Source: Larix kaempferi (Eukaryota > Streptophyta > Pinopsida > Pinales > Pinaceae). From it: DNA of 64,000 nt. The stretch lies in NCBI GenBank assembly GCA_027924585.1, contig BSBM01000965.1:2542001-2606000 (forward strand), read 5' to 3'. Shown here piece by piece: positions 23,565-34,922 of this stretch (positions within the stretch are counted from its first letter, which is position 1; every line of letters begins with the position of its first letter). The position numbers and the translations under genes were made by a program. The notes below the pieces were generated by a model. The model made no database searches and was not told the DNA's origin. It was given only the letters and a program-made list of their open reading frames with translations.

Positions 23565-24155
23565 TATTAATTTTTGAGCATCAATTCAATATTATCTAGG
23601 ATCTTATCTGAGAGAATAACATGTACAACATATTAATCATAAGAAGCAATCATAAGAGACAATAGACACACAAAGTTTCCTTGGGGAAAACCATAAAGGT
23701 GAAAAACCCCAATAACTTCCTCAAAGATAGATAGAGCAATGATACAAAACCCAAGCATAAGAGATAGTCTCCTAGCAACAGCTTCTCCTCCTCCACTAGT
23801 GTGCCACTCTCCAATGAGTGTAAGAGTGAGAAAGTTAATGATCAAATAGAGTGCCTCCTACACTCTATTTATACACTAACCTGACTTGCTTAATAACCTT
23901 ACTAGGTCGGCCTTAACTTAACCACATAACATAATGCTGATAGGGCCAACCCCCACTAGGGTGGTCTAATAACCCTTTTACCCACATGACTCATACAGGG
24001 AGGACCCCATCAAGGTGGTCTAACAACCCATCAGGTATAAGTTACAACACTTACAATATAAATGACGACACTTCCGTATAGAGGAATAATACCATCTCTA
24101 TAGGAGTACAATATACATATGTGAAATACATTCCAAAGTTACATAGACATCAACA
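23565..24155 (-). mobile_element. 3' LTR of minus-strand copia element
   Basis: It is 591 bp and its right end (CATCAACA) abuts the PPT. Its left end is TATTAATTTTTGAGC where the 5' LTR has TGTTAATTTTTGAGC, so the outer dinucleotide of the element is TA in place of CA. The TATA box and hairpin lie at 23844-23873. Confidence 0.9.
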
Positions 24156-24168
24156 CTCCCTCTTAACT
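24156..24168 (-). other. Polypurine tract of minus-strand copia element
   Basis: CTCCCTCTTAACT on the plus strand is AGTTAAGAGGGAG on the element strand, identical to the tract at 7336-7348. Confidence 0.85.
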
Positions 24169-25005
24169 AGGAAGGTATTTCTCGACATAGATCTGCTAGC
24201 ACAAGTCTTCTTCTTTGGATCATCATCACTAGATCATCGTCATCGAATCATCATCATCATCACTGCTGCTGCTATCTCAATCAATCTCTAATCTGCTCAT
24301 CATAGGAAGTTCTACAGAGCCAGCCCTTTTTCATGATGGATATAGGCCCACCACCTGCAAGTCTTCATAATCACTGGCCATACTGTGGAATCCTCAAGAC
24401 TTATTACATGCATCACAAAACCTGGCAAGAGCATCCTAGGACTGATTACAAGCACACAGCCCAACCTATCGGATCTCCCAGGGCCATATTATATGTCCTC
24501 CAAGAGCAATGCCTCGAAAGAGCATCCCAGGACTTATTACGGGCACATAGCCCAACCTATTGGATCTCCGAGGTCAACTTATATGCTCATCTGCACAACC
24601 TGTCCATGGCCACAGAGTATCAACCTGATACTCACCATACATCATCCTAATGCACATCATCACATGATCATCCTGATCATCATCATAGTCATCCTGATGC
24701 ATATCATCTGGAGAAACATCCTGAAGCTCATCATCCATGATCATCCTGATCATACAATGCATCCACCTGATGCATACCAAGTATCTACTTGATACATGTC
24801 ATCATACATGATCTACCTGATCATACAATGTATCCACATGATACAAATACATGATCCACCTGATCATATCAAGCATCCAACATGATGCATATACAAATAG
24901 TAACTAGAGCATCATCTTGATTCTCATCACACGACACTTACATCCACAACCATGGGAAGGATCCTCCTTTCACCATGCTTGGAATGGCTCCTGCAAATGT
25001 GTCCA
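24169..25005 (-). other. 3' untranslated region of the minus-strand copia element
   Basis: About 0.84 kb between pol and PPT matches the 1.6-kb equivalent at 5744-7335 but has fewer tandem units (about three of the CAAAACCTGG / GGATCTCC type at 24400-24600, and fewer GATCATG/TGATACA units at 24650-24900). No gene is visible. Confidence 0.75.
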
Positions 25006-25590
25006 TCACTTCTTCCTCGAAGTGTCGTCAATCTGAAGAACACCAAACCTCTCTCTGAAGTACTCGAACTTCACTCTGGCTAGTGGTTTCGTCAACACAT
25101 CTGCAACCTGCTCATCCGTCGCAACATACTCTGCTTCGGCTGTACTCAATGCTACGCAGGACTGCTTCTTGCTAAATCAAGAGATCACACCTAATCCCAT
25201 ACTGAAGCGGCACCCAGAAGTGCTCTTCCTATCTGCAGCATTGCTTGCCCAGTCCGAATCAACATAACCCTGTAGGTTAAACTTTTGATTTGCATCATAC
25301 TTGAGCCCATAATAAATTGTACCCTTCAGGTACCTCAAAATATGCTTTACAACAACCAAGTGAACACCTCTAGGATCCGTTAGAAACTGGCTTAATGTGT
25401 TCACTGCAAAGAAAATATTTGGTCTCGTGTTCGTAAGGTACATCAAGGATCCAATCATCTGACGATACAAAGTGACATCAACCGGATCAGATGAAACATC
25501 ATATAGAAGATTCAGGTTTGATGCCATAGGTGTGGCCATGGCCTTGCAGTCCATCAACAACATCACAATCTGCAACCCACATGATCCAAT
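25006..25590 (-). pseudogene. Ty1/copia pol remnant with in-frame deletion in RNase H
   Basis: The minus strand encodes MATPMASNLNLLYD, RQMIGSLMYL, TRPNIFFAVNTLSQF, RYLKGT, VDSDWASNA, then STAEAEYVA fused directly to TDEQ and ADVLTKPLA. Compared with 4991-5743, 219 bp (73 codons) are missing between two TATGTTGC direct repeats, removing the last part of RNase H including its DN block. A TGA also replaces a Trp codon after GVIS, near 25176. The terminal stop is TGA at 25006-25008. Upstream of LMDCKAM the pol sequence is absent. Not functional. Confidence 0.92.
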
Positions 25591-25675
25591 TACGGGATGA
25601 TCAATCCCCCTCACTTTAGGACATAAGTCCAAGGATGATACAATCTTGATCCACTTACGGGATGATCAATCCCAA

Positions 25676-26148
25676 CCATAGTGCCAATCCTTTTTCATAC
25701 TGGATGTGACCTAGATCAAATCTAGGATTTACCACCACAGAGCCAGTCCTTTTTCATACTGGATGTGACCTAGATCAAATCTAGGATTTACCACCATAGA
25801 GCTAGTCCTTTTTCATATTGGATGTGACCTAGATCAAATCTAGGATTTACCACCACAGAGCCAGTCCTTTTTCATACTGAATCTGACCTAGATCAAAACC
25901 TAGGATTTACCACCATAGAGGAAGTCCTTTTCATACTGGATGTGACCTAGAACAAATCTAGGATTTACCACCACAGAGCTAGTCCTTTTTCATACTAGAT
26001 GTGACCTAGAACAAATCTAGGATTTACCACCACAGAGCCAGTCCTTTTTCATACTGGATATGACCTAGAACAAATCTAGGATTTACCACCATAGAGCCGG
26101 TCCTTTTTCATACTGGATGTGACCTAGAACAAATCTAGGATTTATCAC
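25676..26148 (-). repeat. 59-bp tandem repeat, about 8 units, each with a small hairpin
   Basis: Each unit contains CCAGTCCTTTTTCATACTGG and CTAGGATTTACCACC. Units 1-4 carry CCTAGATC-AATCTAGG or a near variant and units 5-8 carry CCTAGAACAAATCTAGG, each able to fold as a 6-7 bp stem. The first part of the unit matches a single-copy stretch in the 3' UTR (near 24315, and 7165-7190 in the sister element). Confidence 0.9.
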
Positions 26149-26276
26149 ATACATTTTGAACCAACTGTTCAGGGACGATGCAATCCTGTCACGTACATTT
26201 TGAACTAAACGTTCAGGGACGATGCAGTCCTATCACATACATTTTGAACTAAACATTCAGGGATGATGAAATCCTA
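26145..26276. repeat. 44-bp tandem repeat, 3 units
   Basis: TCACATACATTTTGAAC begins units at 26145, 26189 and 26233, each followed by CAGGGACGATGCAATCC or a close variant. Downstream (26277-26470) related AGGGA..GATACAATCC pieces continue less regularly. Confidence 0.85.
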
Positions 26277-28043
26277 TCACATCCACTAGGGACCACTTTC
26301 TCGGAGACATATGTCTACGGATCTCTTTTAGGACATGTGTCCAAGGATGATACAATCCCTCTCCTCCACTAGGGACCATTTCTCAGAGACATATGTCTAT
26401 GGATCAATTCAGGGATTGAAGTCCAGGGATGATACAATCCCTCCTTGTCCACTTAGACAAAGTCTAAGGACCACTTATCAACCTCATCAGTGATACAAGT
26501 ATCCTCATTATCGACCACATCACTTCCCCTTTCAAGGAGGGTCCTTCTTTTGCAGGTGGTGGTATACAATGTTTCATACAAGACAAGTTAAAATTGCATG
26601 ATTAGAAACATATCATAGTTTTTAGAACAAATTCTTACATGTAAAGAAATATGTCATATAGTCATGCAATTATTTTATCCAATGCTTCAATACAACATTT
26701 ATCCATATCCCATAACTTTCTAGATGCCTCCCAATCTCTACCAGAACATTTTTAAGAGTGTGCACAACTCCAACATGTCAGCAAAGAGGTTTCATTCTAG
26801 ATAAGTAGCAATGGAATGTTGTACAGTTCCATAGGCCACTTACCCATTACATGTGTATTAGTAGTATACTGTTCATTAATGCAATTATTCTAATATGCAT
26901 AATACACAACCTAAGTCTAGGAACATAAATATATACATCATTGAACAATATTATTTAAACAATCAAATATACAAGAAATGACAATTCAAATACTTATCTT
27001 TGTTTGTTTGTTGGGTGGACTCCCTCTCAATATTTGTTTCCTTGTAGGAACTACTGGAGTGTGCTCCCTCTTGATCTTTACTTCCTGGATTACCTGTCCT
27101 TGAACTTATATCCATCCTTGATCACTATGCATGCTTACTAGTATCATCATTGTGTTATCCTCAAGATCTCATACATAATCATACATTCATTAGTATAATC
27201 TTAATACTGTCAAAAAACAATAATCTTAAGCATGTATAGTCATGATCATTTCAAACACAGATAATAAGCATTAGTATTCAAGATTTATATAGGACTTTTC
27301 TGGTTAGTCATATCATTAATCAAAGTAAGGAACATAATATGCATAAACCCTAGATTACTCAAACTTGTAACTTCATGAGTAATCATTATCAATCATACAA
27401 AAGTATAAGATCCTTACATAGGGTAGGATTCTAACTTGATATAAGAAAAACATACTTGGTCATGATATTTGCTAGTTATGTTTAGCAATGTTTTCTTGTT
27501 CTCTTCAATGACCTGCATAACTCATAATTAACCATTGTAGAACCAAATTATACATACCTCTATGTGATCCATGACTATGGATGAGTCTTTGTCTTCATGT
27601 CATCATGGTCTTGATCTAGAACTTGATTTGTACCTTTCATGTTAGCGGATAACATTCTCCTCATACAACACAACAGTGCATTAGTACAATCATAAGTGTC
27701 ATAGCCCTAATCAATGAATGCCTTCTATCATGCATTCATACTTTTACTAGGGTGATAAGACAAGTCTAAAATTAAACTATATTGTTACTAAACTCAATAA
27801 CATGAGGACAATCATATTATAAACTTAATCATGAACAGATTTCAAAACATACCTGTAAGTTATACCTGTCAGATTTAGGTCTTACCACTTGATTTGCTGA
27901 AAACTAGATCTGGAGCTGGATTAGGGTTTGTTAGAGAAACCCTAAAAATTCAAACTTTGAATTTCAAACTTCTAAAAGGATATAAACATGTTCCTTGATG
28001 AGCTGATCAAGATGGTATACTCAAAATTCGAAAACTGCAAAGT
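26277..28043. other. Non-coding interior of the copia element
   Basis: Apart from the repeat tail up to about 26540, I recognise nothing here. The AT-rich sequence has no long frame or copia motif. It occupies the place where gag-pol should be, so it may be a replacement sequence or an untranslated leader. Confidence 0.5.
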
Positions 28044-28148
28044 TGTTGGTTGTGGAGCCAGATCTTCTAGTCTCATAGATGATATTGTATCAGCCGTGTT
28101 TGTACCCTAGTTCTATATGATATGTAGGTGGACTGTACACTCACCCCA

Positions 28149-28182
28149 GCGGGGGGGGTGTGGGGGGGCATCGCCCCCCCAC
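28149..28182. promoter_or_regulatory. G-run and 9-bp G/C hairpin in the solo LTR
   Basis: Two G runs (8 and 7 bases) are followed by a perfect stem: GTGGGGGGG (28160-28168), loop CATCG, CCCCCCCAC (28174-28182). It lies about 140 bp upstream of the TATA box in an otherwise AT-rich neighbourhood and could form a hairpin or G-quadruplex. Confidence 0.6.
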
Positions 28183-28323
28183 GGGGTTCCAGGGGCCAGC
28201 GGTCCCTCGGCGGGGGTTCGGGGGCAGTGCCCCCGAAGAAAATTTTTGGGGCTGTTTTTCGCCAGCTGTTTTGCGGGCCCATGGTTTTGGGTATCCCGTG
28301 GTATTTTCCCATTGTATTTCCCT

Positions 28324-28330
28324 TATAAAA
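28324..28330 (+). promoter_or_regulatory. TATA box of solo LTR
   Basis: TATAAAA sits about midway in the 586-bp LTR, the usual place for the LTR core promoter. Confidence 0.6.
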
Positions 28331-28668
28331 GAAAGACATTGTAATACGGCTAGGGTTGTTGATGTATTAGGTTTTATGCATTGTAAAGATCTTTGAGATC
28401 GGGAGAGAGAGACTGTGAAACAGAGAAGAGGAAGTGCAGCGGTTGTGCTGCAGGTTGTATCCCTTCGACTTGCTGGACGGTAATAATAATAAGGACTGGC
28501 AAATTCAATGTGGACGTAGCCCAAGTTGGGTGAACCACGATATATCTGTGTCTCTCTTGTAATGTATATGTGTGATTATATTTGCATTTCTGTTTATTGT
28601 TATTGCTCTGCGATCCTGTTTTTCTAACAAAAGTTTCACCCCTCAAAATTGCTTTTGAAACTTCCAGA

Positions 28669-29150
28669 TTCACTGGATAGGACCCTGAATTAGGGTTTGA
28701 TTTTCCTGGAGATTCACCCAACCAAAAAATTCAATCTTGGTCTCTAAACTTCAATTTTTCAAAGGAGCTTCCAACCATGGTCTCAGATTTCAGAAATGCC
28801 AACTTTTGCAGAAACCCTAATTTTTGGTTTCACTAGATAGGACCCCAAACTAGGGTTTGATTTTATCGGAGCTTCACCCAACCAAAAAAGTTTGATCTAG
28901 AGCTCTAAACTTTGATTTTTCTGAGGAGATTCCAGCCATGGTCTCAGATTTCATAAATTCCAACTTTTGCAGAAACCCTAATTTCCAGCTTCACTAAACA
29001 GGACCCCAAAGTACGGTTTGATTTTCCTGGAGCTTCACCCAGTCAAAAAGTTCGATCCAAAGCTCTAAACTTTGATTTTTCTGAGGAGCATCCAGCCATG
29101 GTCTCAGATTTCAGAAATTCCACTTTTTGTGGAAACCCTAATTTTTAGGT
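28669..29150 (-). repeat. ~161-bp tandem repeat, 3 units, in copia leader
   Basis: Units start at about 28669, 28829 and 28990 with TTCACTGGATAGGACCC or variants. Each contains GGTTTGATTTT, GCTTCACCCA, CATGGTCTCAGATTTC and AAACCCTAATTT. They lie between the PBS and the missing gag on the element strand. Confidence 0.9.
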
Positions 29151-29312
29151 CAAAATCTGAAAATGCTTAGAATTGAATTATGTTTCGACATAAAGATGCG
29201 CCTTGTTGAGGAGAGTCAATATAGCCTCCTTCCTTTCAATATCTGTGGAGAGAAACCCAAAAAATAAGAAGCCCTAGCTTTCGCAATTGCACAGTGTCTT
29301 CTTCTCAGGTTA

Positions 29313-29324
29313 GCTCTGATACCA
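29313..29324 (-). other. Primer-binding site of minus-strand copia element
   Basis: GCTCTGATACCA (reverse complement TGGTATCAGAGC) directly abuts the LTR at 29325 with no spacer, matching initiator tRNA-Met. Confidence 0.92.
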
Positions 29325-32300
29325 TGTTAATTTTTGAGCATCAATTCAATATGATCTAGGATCTTATCTGAGAGAATAACATGTACAGCATATGAATCAC
29401 AAGAAGCAATCACAAGAGACAATAGACACACAGAGTTTCCTTGGGGAAAACCATAAAGGTGAAAAAACCCAATAACTTACTCAGATATAGATAGAGCAAT
29501 GATACAAAACCCAAGCATAAGAGATAGTCTCCTAGCAGTAGCTTCTCCTCCTCCACTAGTGCGCCACTCTCCAATGAGTGTAAGAGTGAGAAAGTGAATG
29601 ATAAAATAGAGTGCCTCCCACACTCTATTTATACACTAACTTGACTTGCCTAATAGCCTTACTAGGTTGGCCTTAACTTAACCACATAACATAATGCTGA
29701 CAGGGCCAATGTAACACCCTTCCTAAGACAAGGGGTTAGTCCTAGTTAATATAAGGAAACTGTAACTAAATGCAAGGTTTACTAGGTTTACTAATCTCCA
29801 TGCTCTAATATAAATTGAGTTCACTTTTACATTACATTTACTGTAATATGTTCATATCATAGAAAGCTTAAACATAAACACAAATGCAAAAGTTTATAAT
29901 TTCTTTTGGTTCTACCACAAAGCCTAAATAACATTTTCTTTATTTGATAACACAATTCACATACTATAAATTCACAGGAAGTCTATGATTTACCTTCTTT
30001 TCCATGAGAAAAAAATGACTATGCTGAGAAAAGTAGAATACCTAGATATCCATAGGTTGTAGTAGTCTTCCTTAGAATTTCGTTTCTCCTAGTTTGCAAA
30101 GCCTTAGTATCCAAAATCATAAGCCACCCTGCCGACTAGTTCATCTCTTATCGTGCTGGCCCTAGGAAACCAACAAGTTTCCTAGCCCCTGAGCCCCACA
30201 AACCAATAATCCCGAGAACAGCGTCCTTCGATTTCTTAGATCCACCATTTTTCCTTTACAAAACCAATTTCCTTCTGAGTTAACCCCCTCCTCAGAATCC
30301 CTCCTTTTCAAATTCACTAAGTCTAAAACAATCTTCTCCTTCTCCATCAAAAGAAAAACCCCCCTTTACCTTCCAACTTTCTTCCAACATAATCTCCCAA
30401 AAATCCGACCCCTTCTCCTCCCTTCACTCTTCCCTATATACCTTCCCTTCCTCGAGAAGACTTTGGGCTTACTCCACTACCCAAAACTCCCTCTCTCAAG
30501 CCCCTCAATCATTTAATCCCATGACTTTAACATTCATACAAGTTACAATATAATAAAATATTTCTTCACTTAATGTACTTACAGTAAATTTATTGCACTT
30601 TAATTGTTCGATGGTAAGTATTTATTATGGTAGGAGATATTACTTAAGGGTTCTCTATTCAAGATCTATTTTAATAACTGTCCGTTCATTCACCATATTT
30701 GCACTTAGTGTTTTTAGAATAAAATAATAGAACAATATATATTCTAGTTGACTTTTCAGTTTGGGAGAAAGTGTGTCTTAATGGTTTACCAATCCGACAA
30801 GATAACTTATATTGTAACTTAAACTCTAAGACTCATATTGAATAAATAAATAATATTTAAAACCTCTTCCATCACATCACATCCATTCAAGAATTATTAT
30901 CCTATTATGTCTAACTTTTGAAATGGAAATAATCACACACTAATAATTTATTAATTAATATTTTAAATCTTACTTATATTGTAATTGTTATGATAGGGAT
31001 ATTAATATTGCTGGAATATTACTAATAAGTAATAATAATAATTAGATAACCATTTATTAATGAATAATAATAATTAAATCACCATTTATTAATTAATAAT
31101 AATAATTAAATCACCATTTAACAATAATAAATGGTGAATTAATAACAATGTTTTTAATTGTTTGTTTATCACATGAGTACCCTAACATCAACATAGTATC
31201 CTTGTTCTTATAAACAAAGCACTCTTCAGGGCTTAAAGAATTTTACTAATTAATTAGACAGTACCATTACCCTATTCACAACAGTTCTCGTATGACAATG
31301 CTAACTGACGACACTTGTCTTAATTGCTTGTTACAATGTTTTCATATAATGACTATTTCACTTATTTACACATTGACAACCTAACCATTCATTGCCTAAG
31401 TTGATTGATGTATTATTAATTGAGTTATCTATGGCATTTATACTATTATTCAAGCGTGACAAGTATGTTATACACCAATACTATTGTACATGTATAAGGT
31501 GTGCATGCATGGCCAGTGTATGCACATGTTGGATATGTACTATAAACAAACCCCATCCCTTCTATGCATACCTGCTAACTAATAATAATATTTACTCCCA
31601 TGCAGAAGAGAAAGCATAGCATATAGTATAATTACTTTAACATCCTCGGTTATTTAATAGTTAACCCTTTACGATTTCACATCATTGTCTCTATGTTTAC
31701 AGTAGTTTAATCAATCAAGTACAAGGAAGGGTATCTACTCCCACTAAATCAAGATCAAGGAATATCCTACCCTCAACAGTACTAACTAGCATATCCTCCC
31801 ATCCTAACCTACATCCACATCCTCCCTATCCTTCCTCTACTAGTACACAAGTGGATGTCGGATTCACCGACCTGACCACATAAGAACCTGAGAGCGATAG
31901 CATCGACTGAATAGCAGACCTAACCTCTCCTAGCAGGAATCCGACCATCATCATCACAACAACTTGGGGAGTGTGTCTCAACATGACCCTCCCATGACCT
32001 CGGGTATCATAGAAACATAGGGTGGGCAATACATCCATCCCTCTCAACATATTGGATCTACACCCTTATCAACTCATACTTCGCTGCTATCGAGATTATC
32101 GTTTTGTGTCATCATATCATCAATTTTGGTTGCTAAGGTTTAATGCATGGACAAGTTCTTATCTCATATATCAGATCAAGTGTCTGGCTATCCCATATCC
32201 CTTGTGTCTTATAGGTTAGTATTTCGCAAAATACATATTTTACAACAAGCATTTCCATTTGATCACCAATTGATCCATATCATCAACATCATTTTATTTC

Positions 32301-32898
32301 GCGTCACAATTTTAGCTCATCACAGGTATGCATGACATATAACAATTCAATTAATTTCAATATAGGATGGCATCCCCATACATCATATATTTCACATTCC
32401 ATCAATGAAAAACGTTAAAACATATATTGTCATCATAAAAGCAATGAATCTCATGATAATCATAACCTATTAACTGCATGAACATAGTAACATCATAATA
32501 TCATAACATCATAGTCATGGTGACAACATAGCATAGTAACGACATAAACATGGTAGCAACATATAATCGAGTCTATTGTGTCATAAGTATAGTTTACTCA
32601 GTCTAGCTGATTCCAACAGATAATAAGAAAACAAAGTGCAATATGTCTCACATATAAACCTGTCTAGTCGAAATATGGGGCATTACAGCCAACCCCCACT
32701 AGAGTGGTCTAATAACCCTTTTACCCACATGACTTATACAGGGCCAACCCCATCAAGGTGGTCTAACAACCCATCAAGTATAAGTTACAACACTTACAAT
32801 ATAAATGACGACACTTCCGTATAGAGGAATAATACCATCTCTATAGGAGTACAATATACATATGTGAAATACATTCCAAAGTTACATATACATCAACA
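29325..32898 (-). mobile_element. 5' LTR of minus-strand copia element, split by a nested element
   Basis: The LTR parts are 29325-29709 and 32693-32898, together 591 bp, equal to the other LTR. The 3-kb insert between them (29710-32687) is flanked by GCCAA. The outer end CATCAACA is followed by the CT array. Confidence 0.92.
29710..32687. mobile_element. Nested solo LTR-like element, 2978 bp, TSD GCCAA
   Basis: It starts TGTAACACCC and ends GGGGCATTACA, with GCCAA at 29705-29709 and 32688-32692. The intact sister LTR reads GGGCCAACCCCC without it, which proves the insertion. I see no gag-pol, PBS or internal LTR pair, so a long solo LTR of a gypsy-like family is the simplest reading; a non-coding element with very short ends is possible. 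It contains a small 32-bp repeat (AATAATAATAATTA units, about 31030-31120) and a hairpin CACCATTTA/TAAATGGTG (31112-31136). Confidence 0.85.
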
Positions 32899-33493
32899 CT
32901 CTCTCTCTTTATATACCCCTCACCACCAAACTCTCTCTATCTCTAACCCCTAAACCCCAATCTCTCTCTCTATATATATTTGAACGAATAATCTCCAATA
33001 ATGTTTTCTCTCTAAACCCCTAACCACCAATCTCTCTCTCTCTCCCTCTGTAATCCCCTAACCTCCAATCTCTCTCTCTCTCTCTATCTAAACCCCTAAC
33101 AACTAATCTCTCTCTAAAACCCTAACTTTCAATCTCTCTCACTCACTCTCTCTCTCTCTCTCTCTATACACCTAACCCCCTATATTTCTCTTTCTCTATC
33201 TATACACCTAACCCCCAATATATATCTCTCTCTAAACCTATACCCCCAATATATATCTCTCTCTAGACTGCTAACCACCAATCTCTCACTTTCTCTCTCT
33301 CTATAACCCTAACCTCTAGTCTCTCTCTCTCTCTCTCTAAACACCTAACCACCCATTTCTATCTCACTCTCTAAGCCACTAAGCTCCAATATCCCTCTCT
33401 CTATCACTAAACCCTGGACCACCAATCTCTCTCTTTCTCTCCCTCTACCTCCATTCTCTCTCTTTGTCTAAATCAATAACCCTGAATTCCTCT

Positions 33494-33526
<33 letters not shown>

Positions 33527-34759
33527 AACCTCTAACATCCAATCTCTCTCTCTCTCTAAATTCCTAACCCACACTTTCTCTCTCTATATGCTTAATCACC
33601 AATCTCTTTATGTTTCTCCCTAATCCCGTAACCACCAATTTCTTTCCCTCTCTTTCTCTCTAAGCACCTAAACCCCATTCTCTCTCTCTCTATCTATCTA
33701 TCTAAACCCCTCATCCCAAATATCTATCCCACTAAACCCATAACCTCCAATCTCTCTATGTCTCTTTCTCTCTCTCTGTGTCTATTTTTCTAAACCTCTA
33801 ACCACCAATCTCTCTCTCTCTCTCTCTCAACCACGAAGCTCCAATCTCTCTCTCAAAGCCCTTAACAATCAATCTATTTATGCCACTCTATTTCTCTCTC
33901 TAAACCCCTAATCTCCAATCTCTCTCTCTCACTGAACCCCTAGCCCTTGATCTCTCTCCATCTCTCACTCTCTGAGCCCCTAACACCCAATATCTCTATC
34001 TATAATGCTAACCCAAAATATCTCTCTCTCTCTCTTTGGACTCCTAACCCCTAATCTCTCTCTCTCTCTGTAAACAAATAACTCCCAATATCTCTCTTTT
34101 TATCTCTTTGTAATCCCTTTAACTTTCAATATCTATCTTTATGCTCCTAACCCATAATCTCTCTCTCTCTAAACCCCTAACCCTCAATATATATCACTTT
34201 CTCTCTCTTTAGATAACTATTAACCAATATCTCTCTGTCTCTAAAACCCTAAAATCTATCATCTCTCTCTCTAAACCTATAACCACCAATCTCTCTCTCT
34301 CTAAACCCATGATCCCAAATATTTCTCTATCTCTCTAAATCCTTAATCCACAATCTCTCTCTATAAACCCTTAACCCACACTATCTCTCTCATTCTACCT
34401 AAACCCCTAACCATCAATTTCTTTCCCTCTACCTCTCTTTGTGTACACCTCCAACCCCAATCTCTCTCTCTCTAAACCACTAACTATCGGTCTCTTTCTT
34501 TCTCTCTCTTTAAACCCCTAAGCTCCAATCTCTCTCTCTCTCTCTCTCTCTCAATCTCCCTCTCTGAACCACTAATATCAAATCTCTCTATCTCTCTTTA
34601 AACCCCTAACCCCCAATCTCTCTCTCTCTCAAAAACCTTAACCCCTAACCTCCCTCTCACTCTCATCCCCTAACCTCAAATCCCTCTCTCTCTCTCTCTC
34701 TAACTATCTCTCTAAACCACCTAGCACCAATCTCTCTCTCTCTCTAAACGCATATGCTC

Positions 34760-34791
<32 letters not shown>

Positions 34792-34881
34792 AGACCCCTA
34801 ATCTATAATCTCTCTTTGTCTATCTCTGTACCCCTAGAAACCAATCTCCCTTCATCTCTCTCCCTATAATCCTTTAAAATC

Positions 34882-34922
<41 letters not shown>

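Larger units (their letters stand above)
28044..28629 (+). mobile_element. Solo LTR, 586 bp, TSD AAAGT
   Basis: It starts TGTTGG and ends CTAACA, flanked by AAAGT at 28039-28043 and 28630-28634. No internal element domain or PBS follows, so it is a solo LTR, probably of a copia-type element. A TATAAAA box lies at 28324-28330 on the plus strand and a T-rich U5-like end follows GTGAACCACG. Removing it reunites the surrounding sequence as GCAAAGTTTCACC. Open frames inside it (for example 28073-28339) are products of its GC-rich segment. Confidence 0.9.
23565..32898 (-). mobile_element. Minus-strand Ty1/copia element with large internal deletion and two nested solo LTRs
   Basis: Both LTRs measure 591 bp once the nested insertion is removed. 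The element is flanked by CTCTC on each side, inside a CT array, so that duplication alone is weak evidence. PPT (24156-24168), a pol remnant (25006-25590), repeats and a PBS (29313-29324) are in the expected order. Gag, protease, integrase and most of RT are missing. A hand count gives about 29 differences between the two LTRs (roughly 5%). Without the two nested LTRs it is about 5.8 kb. Confidence 0.9.

Noticed and set aside
25676-26276. CRISPR-like array
   Set aside because: Units are contiguous tandem repeats without unique spacers, inside a plant copia element.
28073-28524. Pro/Gly-rich ORFs on both strands
   Set aside because: They are by-products of the GC-rich segment of a solo LTR with clear ends and target duplication.
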